From: Prunella strophiata
Taxonomy: Eukaryota > Chordata > Aves > Passeriformes > Prunellidae
Direction: 5' to 3'
Assembly: GCA_036583965.1 (NCBI GenBank)
Contig: JAZBQD010000014.1
Location: forward strand, 47,621,126-47,685,125
Length of the DNA stretch: 64,000 nt
This document shows, in pieces, positions 13,901 to 29,200 of this stretch (the first letter of the stretch is position 1; each line of letters opens with the position of its first letter). Below the pieces are notes generated by a model that saw only the letters and a program-made list of their open reading frames with translations, made no database searches and was not told the origin of the DNA. The translations under genes and the position numbers were made by a program.

Positions 13901-16900
13901 CTACAACCCTATTGTCTACAAAGCCAAAACATAATTAGGTATGTGTTCTGATTTAGACATTGCCTGGTCAAAAAAGCTGGAGCAGAGGTGGGACTGGGAG
14001 CCAAGAGCAGAATACATCTCCCCTTGATGGCTGAATCATCTCTTGGCAGCTCCTCTGCCTTCTCCTTCCTGCCCCTGTACCTCTTGAGCAGGTGGGAGGA
14101 CAGAATTTCTTGCCAGTGTCCCATGGGCTCCCTCCTAGGAGAGGACTTTCTCCTCTCAAATGGCTTACCTATGTTCCAGCTATAAAGGTTTTAGGATGCA
14201 TATTTTATGGACAAATCTTTGACCGCCATCACCATGTCACAGTTTCATTTTCTTCACACCTCTTTGGAAAGTTAGGTAAAATACTGAGAGGTCCCTGTTT
14301 ATGACTAAATTGGCGTGGAGTTTGAAAGGCAGTAAAGTGTCTATCTATGCCAGACCACTCATGACTAAAGAAGCTAAATAAAATAAATAAAGTTAGCAGG
14401 ACAAGAACTTTTCACCACTCCCATCTCAAATATGAGCTATATGTGCTATATGGAGAAATACAATATGCTTTAACAAGGAGGTTAGTCTCTAATAAGTGCT
14501 AAAAACAAAACTAAGACAGCTTTGAAGTGATGGTCCAAACCTAAAGATATATTATTATGAAATTAGAAATAAATCCATAGCTGGAAAAATTTGAAATAAT
14601 TGAGTTAATACAACAGCAGCAGAAAAAATTTGAATATATCACATGTTTAGAAAACATTTCATAGTGTTTTCACAAAAAAAAATTGTGTCAGTTATAAAAT
14701 TTTATTAATTCAAAATCAGAAAAAAATATTGTGGTTCTTTTTTCTGATTGATATACGAATAATTCATATATTCATGACTGTATTTGGAATATTTTTGGAT
14801 GAAATTCATTGCTGTTACACTTAATTGTTACAGTTAATATCACCTTGTAATAAGGCTTACTTTTAGTTCATGTTTCCTTGATAGTTTTAGTTTTTATTTC
14901 TATGATAATGACTTTTTTTTTTCATAGTTTTAAATAAATCTTCACTGAAACACTAATGCCTGGATTCAAACTGCCAGAGAGATGGACCTGGTCAACTTCT
15001 GCATGAGATGCATATGCATAGATATCTCTTGTGATAATATTTACAGATCTGAGAGGCAAAACTGTAATGGAGAGCTAGAATAAAAATGCAGTGGTTACTA
15101 TTGTTATTTAAGAGACTGTTCTTTAACCTGTGTACACTGTGTGTATGTGTCTGTGCATGTGTGCATAGCCCACATGTGGTTCTACATCACTTCTCACATG
15201 TACATATGAGTGTCTTATTAAATGTATATAATATTTATATGTACATATTGGTGTCTTATAAATGAAGAATATTGAAGTTGAACCTTCCAGTGTCTGAAGG
15301 CAACACAGCAAAGGAACAGCCGGTGACCTTAGAAGTCAACATATATTTCACTTCATGTCTCTCTTTACCAGGATCTAAGGAAAATCCTGAAGGTGTCTGT
15401 GCTGATTCTGCATCACAGGCACTCTTCATTCATTGCAGCCCAGAGACAGCAGTCACAGGACAGTGCTGCAGAGCAGCAGAGGCTCTATGCAGATGTGCAG
15501 GGCTGGAAGAGCAACAATGCAACTCGTGAGGATGAAGGCAAATTTGGGCTGGTAAAGGTGAGATTCCTGCACACCAATAGTCTGGACTGCATCTAGCTCT
15601 ACATACCAGGCAGGCAAGCAGATTCATCTATAATGGGAAGAAAAAACAACTCAACATTTGAAAATGGGTTCACTCAAAGCACAAGTGCATAAGAAGAATT
15701 CAGAAATTCTCTGATCAGTTATTTGGTTTCTGTTATTTCTCTGAACCCAATGAATTCTAAATTGGGTGTAAATAAAAACTACCTGAAAAGTTATAAAAAT
15801 GTCACTAGGAAATTGTAGTTTTTGCTTTTTAGAGATTTGTAGATTGTGCTTAGAGATAAAAATTGAAATGAAAAACCCTACAAACACATTTTTAGAACCG
15901 TTAAAAATTGAGGAATCACCAGCAGTTGTTACTCATTTAAATGGAATTTTCTGTATGAAAACAGACAAAATATTTGCATTCTTAACTGGTTTGATCCTAA
16001 AAACGTAGCTATAGATCTACTGATCTTCAGATATGGCAGGAATTCTTTTCTTCATTTTGATCTTTCAGTTCTATTAATTTCCAATTTGAGAACAGTAAGA
16101 TCTTTTGCCAGTCTGGTCAGCAGAAATGGCCTCTGCAAAGAAGGATTGCTTCTTTGTTCCTCTGTGTCCATGTGGTAGTGTAATTTGAAGTTTCTAGCAA
16201 TCTAGAGATGTGTTAGTGAGTTTAATTAATGGAGGTTTACCATAAAAGATTTTTATGGAAGATTAAAAAAAGAAAATGAAAAAAAAAAAAAACAAACAAA
16301 CAAAAAAAAAAAAACCCTATGCTTTATTAGTCTCTGAATCCTGTCTCCTCTTAACGTTATCATCTGAATCTCTCCACAAAACACAAATGCACAGAACAAA
16401 ACATGTAACTCTCACCAAGTAGAGTTTCTTATTTTTGAGAAATTAAACATGGAAAAGAGACTGATCTTCAGGTCATTTCCATTAATTTAACTATGTTGAA
16501 GTCAAAGGAGCTTCACTAGTTTACAGAAGTTGAACTCCTGCAGGAGGGATGGGAGCATCTGGTCATCTAAGATTAGAACTAATTAATAAAAGCAGTGTTT
16601 GAGAGAGTGTGATTGTTACAGAGTTTGCCAGACACAGGCCAGTTACTAATAACAAATACATTTGCAAAGTTGAAACTGTGTTTGCAGAACATTTCTTTCC
16701 CTGTTTCTGAGAAATCAGCTTTAAACTAAAGAAATTTGCTCAAAGTACTTGGAAGGACTTTGTACTTGTTTTGAGGACTTGCACAATTGCAAAGTGTTTT
16801 ATTCTGAAAGAGGCAGCAAGTTTCCACTTTATAACAGCATGAGTGTACACAAGCTTTTCCTTTGCAAGAAATGTGTCTGTGCTGGCTGCTAGAGGGTCTG

Positions 16901-19900
16901 TGCACAGACAGCACAGAGGTCAGGCACAGATAGATGCAGAGAGCAGAAAGGAAAGAGTGAGAGCAACCCACTACTTCTGCGCAAATCCTCAGCAGTTCTC
17001 TTAACATCCCAGTTCTGTAACATTACTAGAATTCTTTTTTCTCATTTAGTTTCTGGCAATTTAAGTCCGACCACCATTAAACTGTTCTTGTGTAGGCATT
17101 GCCAGACTCCATCACAATAAGGAATCCTGTTAACCACCTAAAAGGTGGATTCTGAAAGGTTGAACACAAATAGAAAGGCAGGTATCATTAAAGGAGCAGG
17201 TTATGAGTTTTTCAGCAAAATATGACTGAGTATTTCTGGCATTTTTAAATTCTATTTTTGAATTCTATTTTGTTCATTTAAACTGATTTGCATTTCTGAA
17301 TCATCTAGCACTTGAATATCTAAGCATTGAAAGTTAAACAAAAGAGTCATAGTTCTTTGCAACTTACATTTTCCTTCATTTTCTAATGCTGATGAAGTGA
17401 ACTTAAAACACCCATTCATTTATGTAATGTAATCCATACTTTTCATCATTAAATTAAGGGGGAAAAAAAAGTGAAAAGAATAGGGGTTTAATCCAGTCAA
17501 AAGAAAGTCCCTGCAGAAGCTCTGCAGGAGCCAAACAAGTTCACTATATAACCAACAAAACAAAAGTGAAATAAAAACCCCACATAGCACTTCTAAGAAA
17601 TATAAATCACAAAAGGTTTCCAAATGGCATAAAAAATGTCCTTTTCTGTTTCTGATTCTGAATGTAATCTTCTTGAAGCAAGCCATCTGGGACAGGCATG
17701 CTAACCACAATGGCTTATTTATAGTAGTATTTGCTCTTCAATGCAGAGGCTGATTTTCTTCTCTGTCATTAGTCTAAGCATCAGTAAGCTTTCTCCTTTT
17801 ACAACTAAGTTTCCAATTTAAGAAGAATCTTCTAAAATCAATATGAGGCAAAAATGCTATGTGTGAGAAAATGTTACAGATAAAGTATTTTAAGCCATGA
17901 TATATCTTTTTCTTTCAAAGAAGAGGGGGCAGACTGGGGGCACAGTAAGGTGTTATGAAGTAAAAAGCAAGAACTAAAAGACAGAATAAGGATGCTGAGT
18001 TATGATTTGGCAAAACAAGACCATATCAAAAGGTAATAATAATTTTGATCTGCTCAGCCAACAAAACAACATGTTCAAATTAATATATTTCTGCCTAAAA
18101 ATACAAATACAAAAAAAAACCCTACTTACATTTCTTTAAATTAATTTCTCCTTGCACTAAGCTATAGCAAAATTGTGTTGCAAACTGGTTTTTGAGAAAC
18201 CCTTCAGGTTTTGATGCCTTTTTTTTTCCTTAGTACCAACTTAAAAGCTTTTCAGTAGGCCTGCTTTCCAAAGGAGTACTGATTATCAGCCTTTTGAAGA
18301 CAGCAGTCTTCAGAATGTGAGATACTTAAGTTCACCTTGTGCTTTTGTAAACATAAACCACTCTGGGTCTGGTCACACTGCTGATCAGTCATGGGTTTGC
18401 AAACTAAAACAATATAAGGCAATGATTTCAGAATCTATACCTGAAACTTTTTCATCAGGCAACACCAAAAACTGAGGGTGAAGTCCATCATCCACTTACT
18501 GGAGCAAAACTGCAGGTCCAGGTAAATCATTTTAAGAACAGCTTAAATTATTACTGTAGGTATTAATGTTTTGATTAAGCTCACAACCTGAATACAGACC
18601 AAAACATGTAAGTGAATCACCTTTATAGGCAATCAAAAAGTGGAAATGGAATTTGTACCCATGGCCATCTCTAATTGCAGTATAACCAATTTCTATTTTT
18701 GCTTTATAGCTGCAAACCAACAGTGCCATCCACTGTTTTTCTGAGAAATCTTTTCAATTACTTGCCCAAATGGTATTGAATACTGAAAGATGCACCAGCA
18801 AAATTGAAACACTTCTATTAGTTTCTGCTTGCAATGGATCACATGTCCAAAACTTTATTTACGTACTTAAAGCGCTTTTTACTTTAATTCAGCTTTAACA
18901 CCTAATTCCATATTAATAACACAAAAAAAAAAAAAAACATGCCCATTTATCCAATCTTTGATGGATGCTACAGAATGAGCTGAGTTTGTGAATTCTCTAA
19001 AATGGATGCAGCATGTTAACTATCTCTCTGGTGGCTTCACTTCAAATAAAGCCAACCTTCTACTTGTGCAAGTCTCACACAGCTTTGTATTGTTGCAAAA
19101 ATCCTTAATGTAATCAAAAGTTTCTTAGTCCTAAGGTTAAAAAAGCTGAAATATCAATAGATGTTTTCATTTGAAGTATCAAGCACATCTGTATTGACAT
19201 GCAAATGATAAAGACAAAATCTGTATAATCAATTTTATGCAAGTTACAATCATGCTGGTGCATTGTCTTAAGTCTTCCTTGAGTGACAAGAGAAATCTAA
19301 GGCTAAAGTTCTGCATTAAAAATCACTCTGAATTGTTATTGTTAATCCTGCAGTGGGCTTTTCTCCAAGGCAGCTTTTTTCCTGTTGATGACAAATATAA
19401 GCTTTAAGGGAATGCACATATAGTTCAAGCAATATGCATTTTGTGTTTCTGTAAGTATATGCATTAGTATAAAATGATATTATTATAGCAATTATAGTAA
19501 TTATTACTTTTATCCTTGCATTTTAGGACTGGTGCTTTCCCTGCACTGAGTTGAGGACTTTTTAAAAATCCTCAGTCTACAGACTCTTAAATTGATTTTT
19601 TTTTTTTTTCTCTTAGTCATAGGGCAGACAGTGACAACATAAATTTTGTGTTATCCCACTAGAGGGCCATGGCAAGAGCTGAAAGCACCACTACTTCCTT
19701 TTCCAGAGACACCACACAATTGTGCTCAGGGACAGAGAGATGTACTTTGGCTTATCTTTTGTTTGTTTGTTTGTTTGTTTGTTTGTTTTCCCTTTAAGTG
19801 GCAGTTTCTCTTAAACACCCTGAAATTGCTTTCATATCATTATGCTTTCACATAAGTTTTTCAACAGGCATGAAAAATCTGTCAAAGGTTTGTTACTTCA

Positions 19901-22900
19901 ACAGTGTGATCTGAGCCAGTGACCTGGTATGGAAGATTTTGTACCCTATTTCTCAGTCCTATAGCCAGCATACACAACTGTCTCTTTTTTCCTGTATAAA
20001 TACTATAAACATTATTATAGGAAAGACAGTTGAACTCACGGATCATTAGACTTGGGGATGAGTGTGCCAAGCTCCTTGATTCGGTAATTAATATTATACC
20101 TTCTTCTTCTCTCAACTGTTAAAAAGAAACATTTACTATTTTTATGGTGAAATATTTTTGGAGAAATTGCACATACAACATTTTAATTAGTAAAACACAT
20201 GTAAGTTAATACACAGAAAAATCTTCCTCAAAGAGTAGTCCCAGCATGAGCTCCTACCTGTCTCTGACTTACTCTCAGGACAAACACTGTCATTAGTACC
20301 ATCTGTATCTTACCTTAACTACAGGGTTTTCTCCCATTTGCAATTGGATTTCTAGAGAAGGAAACAGTCACATGTTGTCTAAATATGAGCTAACATTTCT
20401 TTTTTCCTGCTGTTTATATATTCTTTCTCCACCATGCTCCCACAGAACAGAGATTTCAGCTTAGCGGAGTCTTGCTGGTGACTCCAACAGGGATACAAGA
20501 CAATTCATCCAGCAACTGATATTTTGGCAGAACTCCTCTTACAGATCACAAGGTATAGCTTCACTATCCCTTATTTACAATTTCCAGAATTTAAGTCCAC
20601 AGAGAGTACATAACTACAGCCACATCCCCTCACTAAAACAGAGCAAGATTATGTCCAAAAACACTTCACCCATGTACATCTGTTTCCTTTGGTGATGGAC
20701 AGCACAAAAAATATTTATGATAATTTTTAAAACATAGAGAAAATGAAAAAAACACACCATGGTTTAAACTATGAAATATATTTTTTGGATTTAAATTTAT
20801 GCTTCTCCTAAGACAAGCTATGTAGGGTAGCTTGGTTCACTTTTTAGTTTAGTTAGAAGGACAAAAAGAGAAAATAAATCTCTTAAAATTAGTACACCCC
20901 CCCCCCCCCCCCCTCCCCACCCATGCTGTCAGTTCACTTTACCAGCATTGTACTGGTATCCAGGCTTGTGTATGTGATCCTTCAGAAAATTCACATTTTT
21001 CTAGTGGATAGGTCCAGAATACATCTCATTGCTTTGGGGGATTACTTGTATATAATTTGACACAGAAAGTGTATTCAGTGAGAATGTACTCCCATTAGCA
21101 TAGTGCTGGTGTCAGAGACCAGCAGTCTCTTCTGCTGTTCTACTGGTGTGAGCTCACACTTCTGTCCACTGCCTCCACTTTAACTCAATCCAAATCTCAC
21201 TGAATATGCAGGAATCAGCTTTTCTCCATCACTAACACCACACTGAGCTCTCTCTCTTGTCCTTTGCATCTTGGAAGACCTTACCTTGGGCTCAATATGC
21301 AAATGTTGCTGTACTCTGTCAGCCCAGCCCTGGCCAGCCTAGAACATGGGCAGAATGGACACAGGCTCCATGTTTGCAAATGTGCACTTAAAGTCTAATG
21401 GCCTAATTTTGAATGTAAATACAAAAGCCCAGTAGAGCTAAGTTATAGTGTCAAGGGCATCCTATTGAGTCTTCCAAGGCTGACTTGCAGTCTTCTCATA
21501 GCCATGTGAGCATGTCCACTTTCAGTCTCAGCCCCACCACCTGGATCACTTTCAGTCCTCTTCTTCCTGTGTATAAAATGGTTTGCTTCCTGTCTGTGTG
21601 AGGCTCCTGGGTTTGTGCAGCAGTCAGTTATTGCCTCCCTAGCAGATTCAAACTCCAGGAACAACCTGAGTGTTGTTATTTACTTTGATTAAGTACTCTA
21701 CCTTGATAGGATGCATTATCTTGTCTTCTTATAGAAACAGGAATTTCACTTAACAAATTAAATAATCTCAGGTTTTTTGCTGATGATTCACATATTCAGA
21801 AGACAGGGTTATAATCCTCCTGTGTACTGTTTAGTGAACTCCTGTATGGCATTGGAATGAATGTGCTGGATCTTGTAGGAGAGCCCAGTGTACAAAAACA
21901 CAGAGCAACTTAAACATTTAAAAGATATATTTCAGTTGTGTTGGCAAAATAATGGCATGGCAAATGAAATTGAAGAATGTGCTTTAACTAGACTGTCCTA
22001 TGTCATAATAGCTGTTGTTTAATTTATATTTACACTGTGGAAAGCTCTAAGATATTCATCAAAATATAGTCAACTAAGCATTAGCTATAAAACAAGGCAA
22101 AGAAAAAATAATTCTTACAAGTGAGCCCTTACAGAACTCCTTTTTGTTTATATTTTTGCATTTTTCCTGAAAAGAAACTTCCAGTGGTTGTGTCAATCAG
22201 TTAAGGGGGCAGATTTTTAAGCTTGGAAACATGTTGCAATACAACTTTCCAGATGTGTGTCTATAACTTTTCCAGAGATATCCTGAGTTATCAATAATAC
22301 TTCAAGCATCAAATATTACATAAGCCAAATCAGAAAATTATTTTTTCAAACTGCATGGACAGGATTAAAGTTAAGAAACATTAATTAATGAAACAATAAA
22401 AGTTAAGAAACATTAAGTAATGATATAAACTCTGTCTGTTGCATGAAGGGGTTCCACTTCTAAAATTGAAATCTCTTTTCATGGTTTCATTCAATATACA
22501 GTCTTTAAAAAGGAACTTTTTTCCACTGCCTTTATTACTCCTTGCTATGAGAATGTACAAGAACATTTCTGTGAATTGCAGACCTTAATTCACCTGAAAA
22601 TTGAAAATTTGTATGATTCCAATCAACTTTCCAAAACTGATTTTTCAGACCATCACTAAGAAACCTGATTCCCATAAAAGAGTAAATTACACTGATAAAG
22701 CCTTTATATGCAATGCATTACTATGTCCCAGCCTTTAGATAGTAGAGCTGTGTCCAGAGAGCCTTTGAGCTCTGCAGTATGCACCTGCAGCTCAGCCAAA
22801 ACAGATGCTGCCTCTCTGCAGTGGCCTTCAGTTTAGTTGTCAGTGGTGAGGGAAAGTTCTCAGACATTTCTTCTGTGATCAGGAAGGACTGGGATAAGCC

Positions 22901-25900
22901 AAAGCAAACTATGGAGGCAACAGTAAGACCTGGCATCTCTGGTGTATGTATCTATGCTGAGCCTCTCTTTCCCCTTGTAGCTCCAGATAACTCCTACCCA
23001 CCCCCTTTCTTAGTCCAGAAAAACTCCTCATTTCTGCCCTAATAAGTCAGACAGCAGCTGCATTGGCATTTCAAGGATTACTTGCTAGCAACACATCTAA
23101 AAATCTTCATGGTCTGCCTGTAACCCACAAAAAAATTACAGACAGATATAAGGATGCCTTCTGGAAATTCTAAGTAGTAGAAGATTGTCCACAGTGATTG
23201 CTAGCACATTGAGCCGGTGGATGTATACTTTCAGGTATGTAATTTCATGCAAGTAAAGCCATAAATCCCTCTTTGATTACTGGCAATCAAATAGCTAGAG
23301 AAACAAGACAGAAGTAAGAGAATAAAGATATAAACAGTGGCTACTAATTAATTATTAATTAATTACTAATTTAGGTTTAAATTCACAGAATCATAGAATA
23401 TCTCAAGTTGGAAGTGATTCATAAGGATCATTGAATCCAACTCCCATACTATTTCTGTGGGAAGAACTGGAGAGGAGAACTTGAAAATTTTAACTGCTTT
23501 ATTCAACACTTTTCAAAAAGAATCTTGCAGCCTTTTTGTTCCAAATTATGATTTAGAGACAAAGATTGTGTCATTTTATAGGCAATCTCCCAGTAATGAA
23601 ACTGATGGAGTTTTTTTCTATTCTATATAAACTGTTTTTTGTTTTTTGTAATTCTAATATTTAGACACTGAACTATGACATTCACTGTCCTAAGACTGTT
23701 CCTCTAAAACCAACATGCCTATCATCTGTGCATATCTGAACTGTTATCCATAAAAAAACACAGAAGTGTATCCCACATGGCTGGGGTTAATGGGGCTTGT
23801 GTGGCAGAGTCAGAACACTGGTGAGTCTCACAAAATCCTGCACTGATCTCCTTTGGTGACACACAGTTTCAACAACTTTAAAAGTTCAGCAGCCACTTAG
23901 AAGTTGTCTGATGCAAATTTTTTTTCCTACCCCATCACCCATAAAGAGTTACAACCTCTTGCTTTGCTGCTTCAGTAAATAAGGTGTGAAGACTGGATTT
24001 TCACTGTTATTTTTCTCATAACCTGCCTCCTTTCTTGTCTGCTTTGCACTGTAATTCTTAGAGAAAACATCGAGTAAAGTGTGCTACTGTGAAAAAATAA
24101 TAGTGGGTGATTATATGGAAATAAACTAATTGCAATATGCAAAGTATTTTGAAAGACAAAAGTCAGAGACAGAAATTAATGTCAAGAAAGAAAGCTTTAT
24201 GGTCAGCTGTTTTTGCAGTCTGAGTTAGAGTGCTGAGAGGCTGGTCTAGAAGAAGAGCAGAGCTAATGTATAATGGTTTTGCATTCTCCATACATTCCAT
24301 TTAATGAGATGGAAGATGAATATATACTTACTGAGGTTGTGGTTATCCTTTTTTTGTCTCTCCTTTGCCATTGCTCTTGTATCTGCTTCTGACAGAAAGT
24401 AACATTTATTAAAATAGTCCTTAAAATGCAATTCCAGTACTTCTTTCATCTTTTGAAAATGGCCTCTTGTCACAAAGACCAGACTTCCAGTCCTTTTACT
24501 GCATTACTTTTTTTTATTATTAAAACAGATCATAGGCAAATCTTTATTCTACCAGTACTAAATTTTAAGCAAGTCTGGCAGGTTGCTTAACATTTATTTT
24601 ATGGCACTTTTTTAAAATTTAAGAATGTAGAAATGCTGTGGAGGGGTATTTTTCTCCAATTTCCTGTATTTTACATCAGGATAAAACTTACAATACACTA
24701 AGGTGAATATGGATTTTCTATATCCCATAATGCAAGAGTTAATCAGATTTGTAAGATATTGAATAAACTCACTGTTTCCTCAGAGTGACATTAATAAACT
24801 GTACATGATTTTTAGCATTCTTTGGATTAATTGAATGTAACTTTTAAAGTTCATAATACACTAATATAGCTTTACCTTGAATAGCCTTATTGTAAAGTCT
24901 TAAAAGAACTGTTTGTTCTACCCTGGAACAAATTTAATGGATGACAATTATTTATATTGTTGGTCAGACTCCAACATATGGAAGAATATATTGTTTTCTA
25001 AAATACTAAGGTTTTTTAGGAATACGATGTTCATAAAAACAGGGGGCAAACATGGTTTCTGAATTTCTAAAGAGAAGAACAGAAAGAAAACATTTCTCCT
25101 TGATCTTTGTTCTTTTCCTTAAATGGAATTACAAATGGAAAATGCTCAGGAATTTAATTATGGATATATTTTTCATGGATAAGATTCAACTTTTAAGACA
25201 CACACCATCACTTATGCAGTTATGTACTAAAATCTCAGAGTCCTTTTACCTGTGAGTTCCCTTTTAACTGGTAGATTAGCTGGGCAAGAAGCATTTGTGA
25301 GACCCATATTAGCTGGTGCCATTCCCTGGTCACTGTTATATATATCCAAAATGCTGCTGGATAGCTTGAGGGGTAGGGAAGGGAAGAAGAATAAGGAAAA
25401 AAAAAGTAAAATATGTAAAAGGCTTAAAATATTAAAAAAAAAAAAAATACATGCAAGGAGCAAATATCTTTGGATATGAGTCTGGTTCTCCACAGAAGTA
25501 TACACACATATATCTAAAGGAAAGGTTTCCTGTTACACAATATTAACTAAAATTGAAAGCAAAGAGTCACTGTCTGCCATTTTTCTACAGGTGCCATTTT
25601 TGTGGGCTTCAGATCTTCAGTGATGGCAAGATATGAGCCATAGTGTCTGTTTTGCAATTGCTTCCAAATTGTATTTTCTAAATCCAGTGTTGCCATGTCT
25701 GCACTTCAAATATCCATTATGTTGAAAGTCAACTTTACCATGCTGATTTTGACCATACTCCCAGGATGAGTTTTTAACCACAACTCTAAACTCTGAATTG
25801 ATACTTCATACAGGGCCTGGTCTAGCAATACATTCAGGGACCTAGTTATATGTAGTAGTTAAAATTAGAGTGAGCAGAACATCAGAGAATATGCTTCAAG

Positions 25901-26222
25901 GAAAGGAACTGTACTCTTGTCAGGATGGACCAGAAAACCTAATGGCTTTAACATGCATAACATATAACCATGTATACCAGTATCCTTATTCCCTTAAAAA
26001 ATATAATATTATTTAAACAAGCACATAGAATGCACACTAAGAAAAGTAAGGCTAAAGTATGTGAATTTCAGGTAATGGTACAATTAGCTTTATTTTAATA
26101 ACTTTACATATATGAAATAACTGTAAAATATGCAAAAGTTTACTGAAGAACAGTTCAGGCTTTGCTGTTTTTATGACTCTATGACCAACATTTCAGCATT
26201 GATCCCTTGCAGTAAAAGAAAA

Positions 26223-26267
<45 letters not shown>

Positions 26268-29200
26268 CATGCATATAAAATTTGTGCTGACAACTTTGGG
26301 CTTTTTTTGTGGTCAACACTCAAGGATTTAGAAACTGAGTTTGGGTCCACATGGCCAAGATAAAAGAAAATAAATCCAAAAGTAAACAAAAGAAAAACAC
26401 CAAAACCCCAAGAAGGATTAAAAAGTGGGTGAAAAAAATGTGGATACAACCACTGACTTGAGACAGTAAAGCATGAAAGGAAATTAGGAGTTATTTAAGA
26501 AAATTGTTTTTCATAGACAAGAAAATGTGTTGTTACAGATTTGCCCATCGGCTATGGATCCTGAAACAACCTGGAATTTTCCAGGCAGGTCATCAAGATA
26601 CCAACTATAGTTCTGCTGGGAACCAGCTTTTTTCAGACTCTTGCAATTTTTCTTTTTGTAGAGACTGTGAGCTTCATCACAAGTGACTTTGAATGGAGAC
26701 AATTTTCCCAATTACTTGCTCTGTGTGAAGCTGTTCCATAGCAGTGCTCCATAACTTTATTTTTAACTAATGATTTTTTTAAATTAACTAATAACTTTAC
26801 TAGATCATCTGAGAATCTAGTTTGAGGTCAATTGTCCCAGTTCTATTACATACTATGAAATGAAGCAGTCAGAATTCTTATTGAACACACATAAGTAACA
26901 TGCTTATTTTTAAACTAGAGCTTTATTACTTAGGAAAACTGAAAATTCTTAAATACCATTAGCAATCACAACATCAAGTCAGTTTTGAAAATCTGCTTAT
27001 ACATTTGATCTCTCAATGAAAATACTTTTTTAAAGAATGTTTGGAATTCAGATGAGTATTACTCAGAACAAGCTATGTTTAATATGCAGGATTTGAATGC
27101 TAAGAGCATTCTCACATTATGTACCTTTGTTTCATTCGAGGGGTAAGCTGACAAGTATTACAGAATTCACTGCAGTTTTACCTTTGCATTTTCTTTGTTC
27201 CAGTGATAGGATAACTACATTACAAGAATGAACTCATATTAGCTCTCGTCATACTTAATTACTTCCTACATTCATGTAAATGAATTTGGTTTATTCAAAT
27301 GATAAGAAAACAGAATGACAAAAAAAATTGAGAGTCAATGCGACTCCTACACTCCTACACATCCAGGTTCCAATGGACTTTGGCAAGGCTGTTACATGAC
27401 TTAGGCTGTTGTTTTTGTGAAATGCTAGGAAATAGTAACCACTGAAAATAATATAATCTAATAAATAATCTAACAAATGAAAAATACATATCCATCATTC
27501 TTTACGTATTTCACACAGCTGTGTACATAAGTCCAATAATTTGCATGAAACGGGTGGCAATCTTCAATTTAGTAGATTGTCAATGCCATTATTGAAAAAA
27601 ACAGCCTTCAAACCACAGTTTGACACAAACATGAGGTACTTAATTGATTACTTCTAATTTTCAAGCAGAAATTCACATTTATCCTTGGAAGATAGTTAAA
27701 TTTCTACAGTCTATTCACAAAGGTGTGAATTTAAATGACAATGTCTAAATCAAAGAGAAAATTTCATAACTGGCCAATTTAGCTGGCAAGGAAAAAATAA
27801 TACCAACACACCTCCAAGTTCAAAATTTTGTGACGGTTCAAAAGAGCATGAGTAAATTCAAATTTAAACCACAGGCAGACATTTCAGCTGAACTGAATTG
27901 CACAGTTGGTGAAGGCAATTCCATATGACTGGCAGAAAATCCCCTCCCTTGCCTGGCTGGTGATGCTGTGCCTGATGCCCCCAGAACATGCTTGGCCCTC
28001 CTGGCTGCCAGGGCACTGCTGACTCAAATTGAACTTGCCATCAACCAGGACCCTCAGGCCCCTTTCTCTGGCACTGCTTTCCAGCATCTTATTCCTCACT
28101 TTATGTATACATGCAGGGTTGCCCCATCCCAGGTGCAGAATCCAAGATTTGTATTTGTAAAACTTCATTCAGTGATTGTCCAGCCCTCTAATTTGTCTAA
28201 TTCTCTTTGCAGAGTGTCTCTGCCAAATGTACCATATCACCTTTGTTTCATGCAGATGCCCTCCGGCATTCTTCCCCTTGTCATTTCACAAGTTTTACCA
28301 GACATTAGGAAAACAGAATCACCACTCCATATGGAGATGGTAAAAATGAAGCCCAAACCCAAGTCATTTAACTACTGATGACTACAGTCCTATCATCTCA
28401 CTAATTAGAAGGATTCACATAAGCATTAATCCAGAAGGGGTGGGCAGGGCAGAAGAGACAGTGGGGTAGCTCTGTATTTTAGGGAGTGTTTTGATTGTCT
28501 AGAGCTTAATGATGGGGATGCTAAAGGTGAATGTTTGTGGGTAAGAATCAGGGGGAAGGCTAGCAAGGCAGTTTTCCTAGCTGGACTTTGTTATAGAACA
28601 CCCAACCATGATGAAGAGGCAACTGAAATATTCTATAAACAGCTGAGAGAAGTCTTACAATTGCTGGCCCTTGTTCCTGAGGGGGACTTCAACTCACCAG
28701 ATGTTGTCTGGAAATACACCAGCCTAGAGGAAACAGAAGTGCAGAAGATCCCTGGAGTGTGTGACAGCTGATTCCTGACACAGCTGGTGAGCAAACCAGC
28801 TAGGGAAGGTGACCAATGGATCTGCTGTTTGTGAACAGACAAGCACTTGTACAGATTTGACAGTTGGAGGCCACCTTGGGCTCAGCGATCATGAAATTAT
28901 AAAGTTTTTAAGTCTTGGGGAAGTGAGGAGAGGGGTCAGAAAGACTTGGATTTTCAGAGGGCAGATTTTGGCCTGTTTGGGAGACTGGTTGAGAGACTCC
29001 CTTGGGACACAGTCCTGAAAGGGAAAGGAGTCCAGGAAGGTTGGACCATGAAGGAAATGCTAAAGGTCCAGGAGCAAGACACCTTCATGTGTGAAAAGAT
29101 GAGCCAGTAAGGAAGACTGGCCTGGCCTGGCTGAAGTTCCATCTTTGGCTGGAACTGAGGGAAAAAGGCATAGTGGAAGAAGAGGCAGGCAACTCAAGAG

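Larger units (their letters stand above)
12049..20039 (-). other. TFEC: TFEC intron between the 76-bp and 148-bp exons (8.0 kb)
   Basis: Bounded by GTGAGTT and TTCTGCAG. It holds a CR1 fragment (13173-13510), an A-rich tract (16265-16315) and a GTTT microsatellite (19757-19789). The rest is AT-rich sequence in which nothing else was recognised. Confidence 0.9.
20116..24331 (-). other. TFEC: TFEC intron between the 57-bp and 76-bp exons (4.2 kb)
   Basis: Bounded by GTAAGTAT and TTAACAG. It contains the poly-C run at 20897-20918, a small direct repeat at 22366-22420 and a short CR1 tail at 23385-23460. No coding sequence was recognised. Confidence 0.9.

Noticed and set aside
24389..24410. MITF-style alternative acceptor adding six residues before the basic-region exon
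   Set aside because: No AG acceptor lies at the required distance upstream of the TTTCTGTCAG site.
27968..28378. 136-residue plus-strand open frame
   Set aside because: It lies over an antisense CR1 fragment; the frame is a by-product of the repeat.
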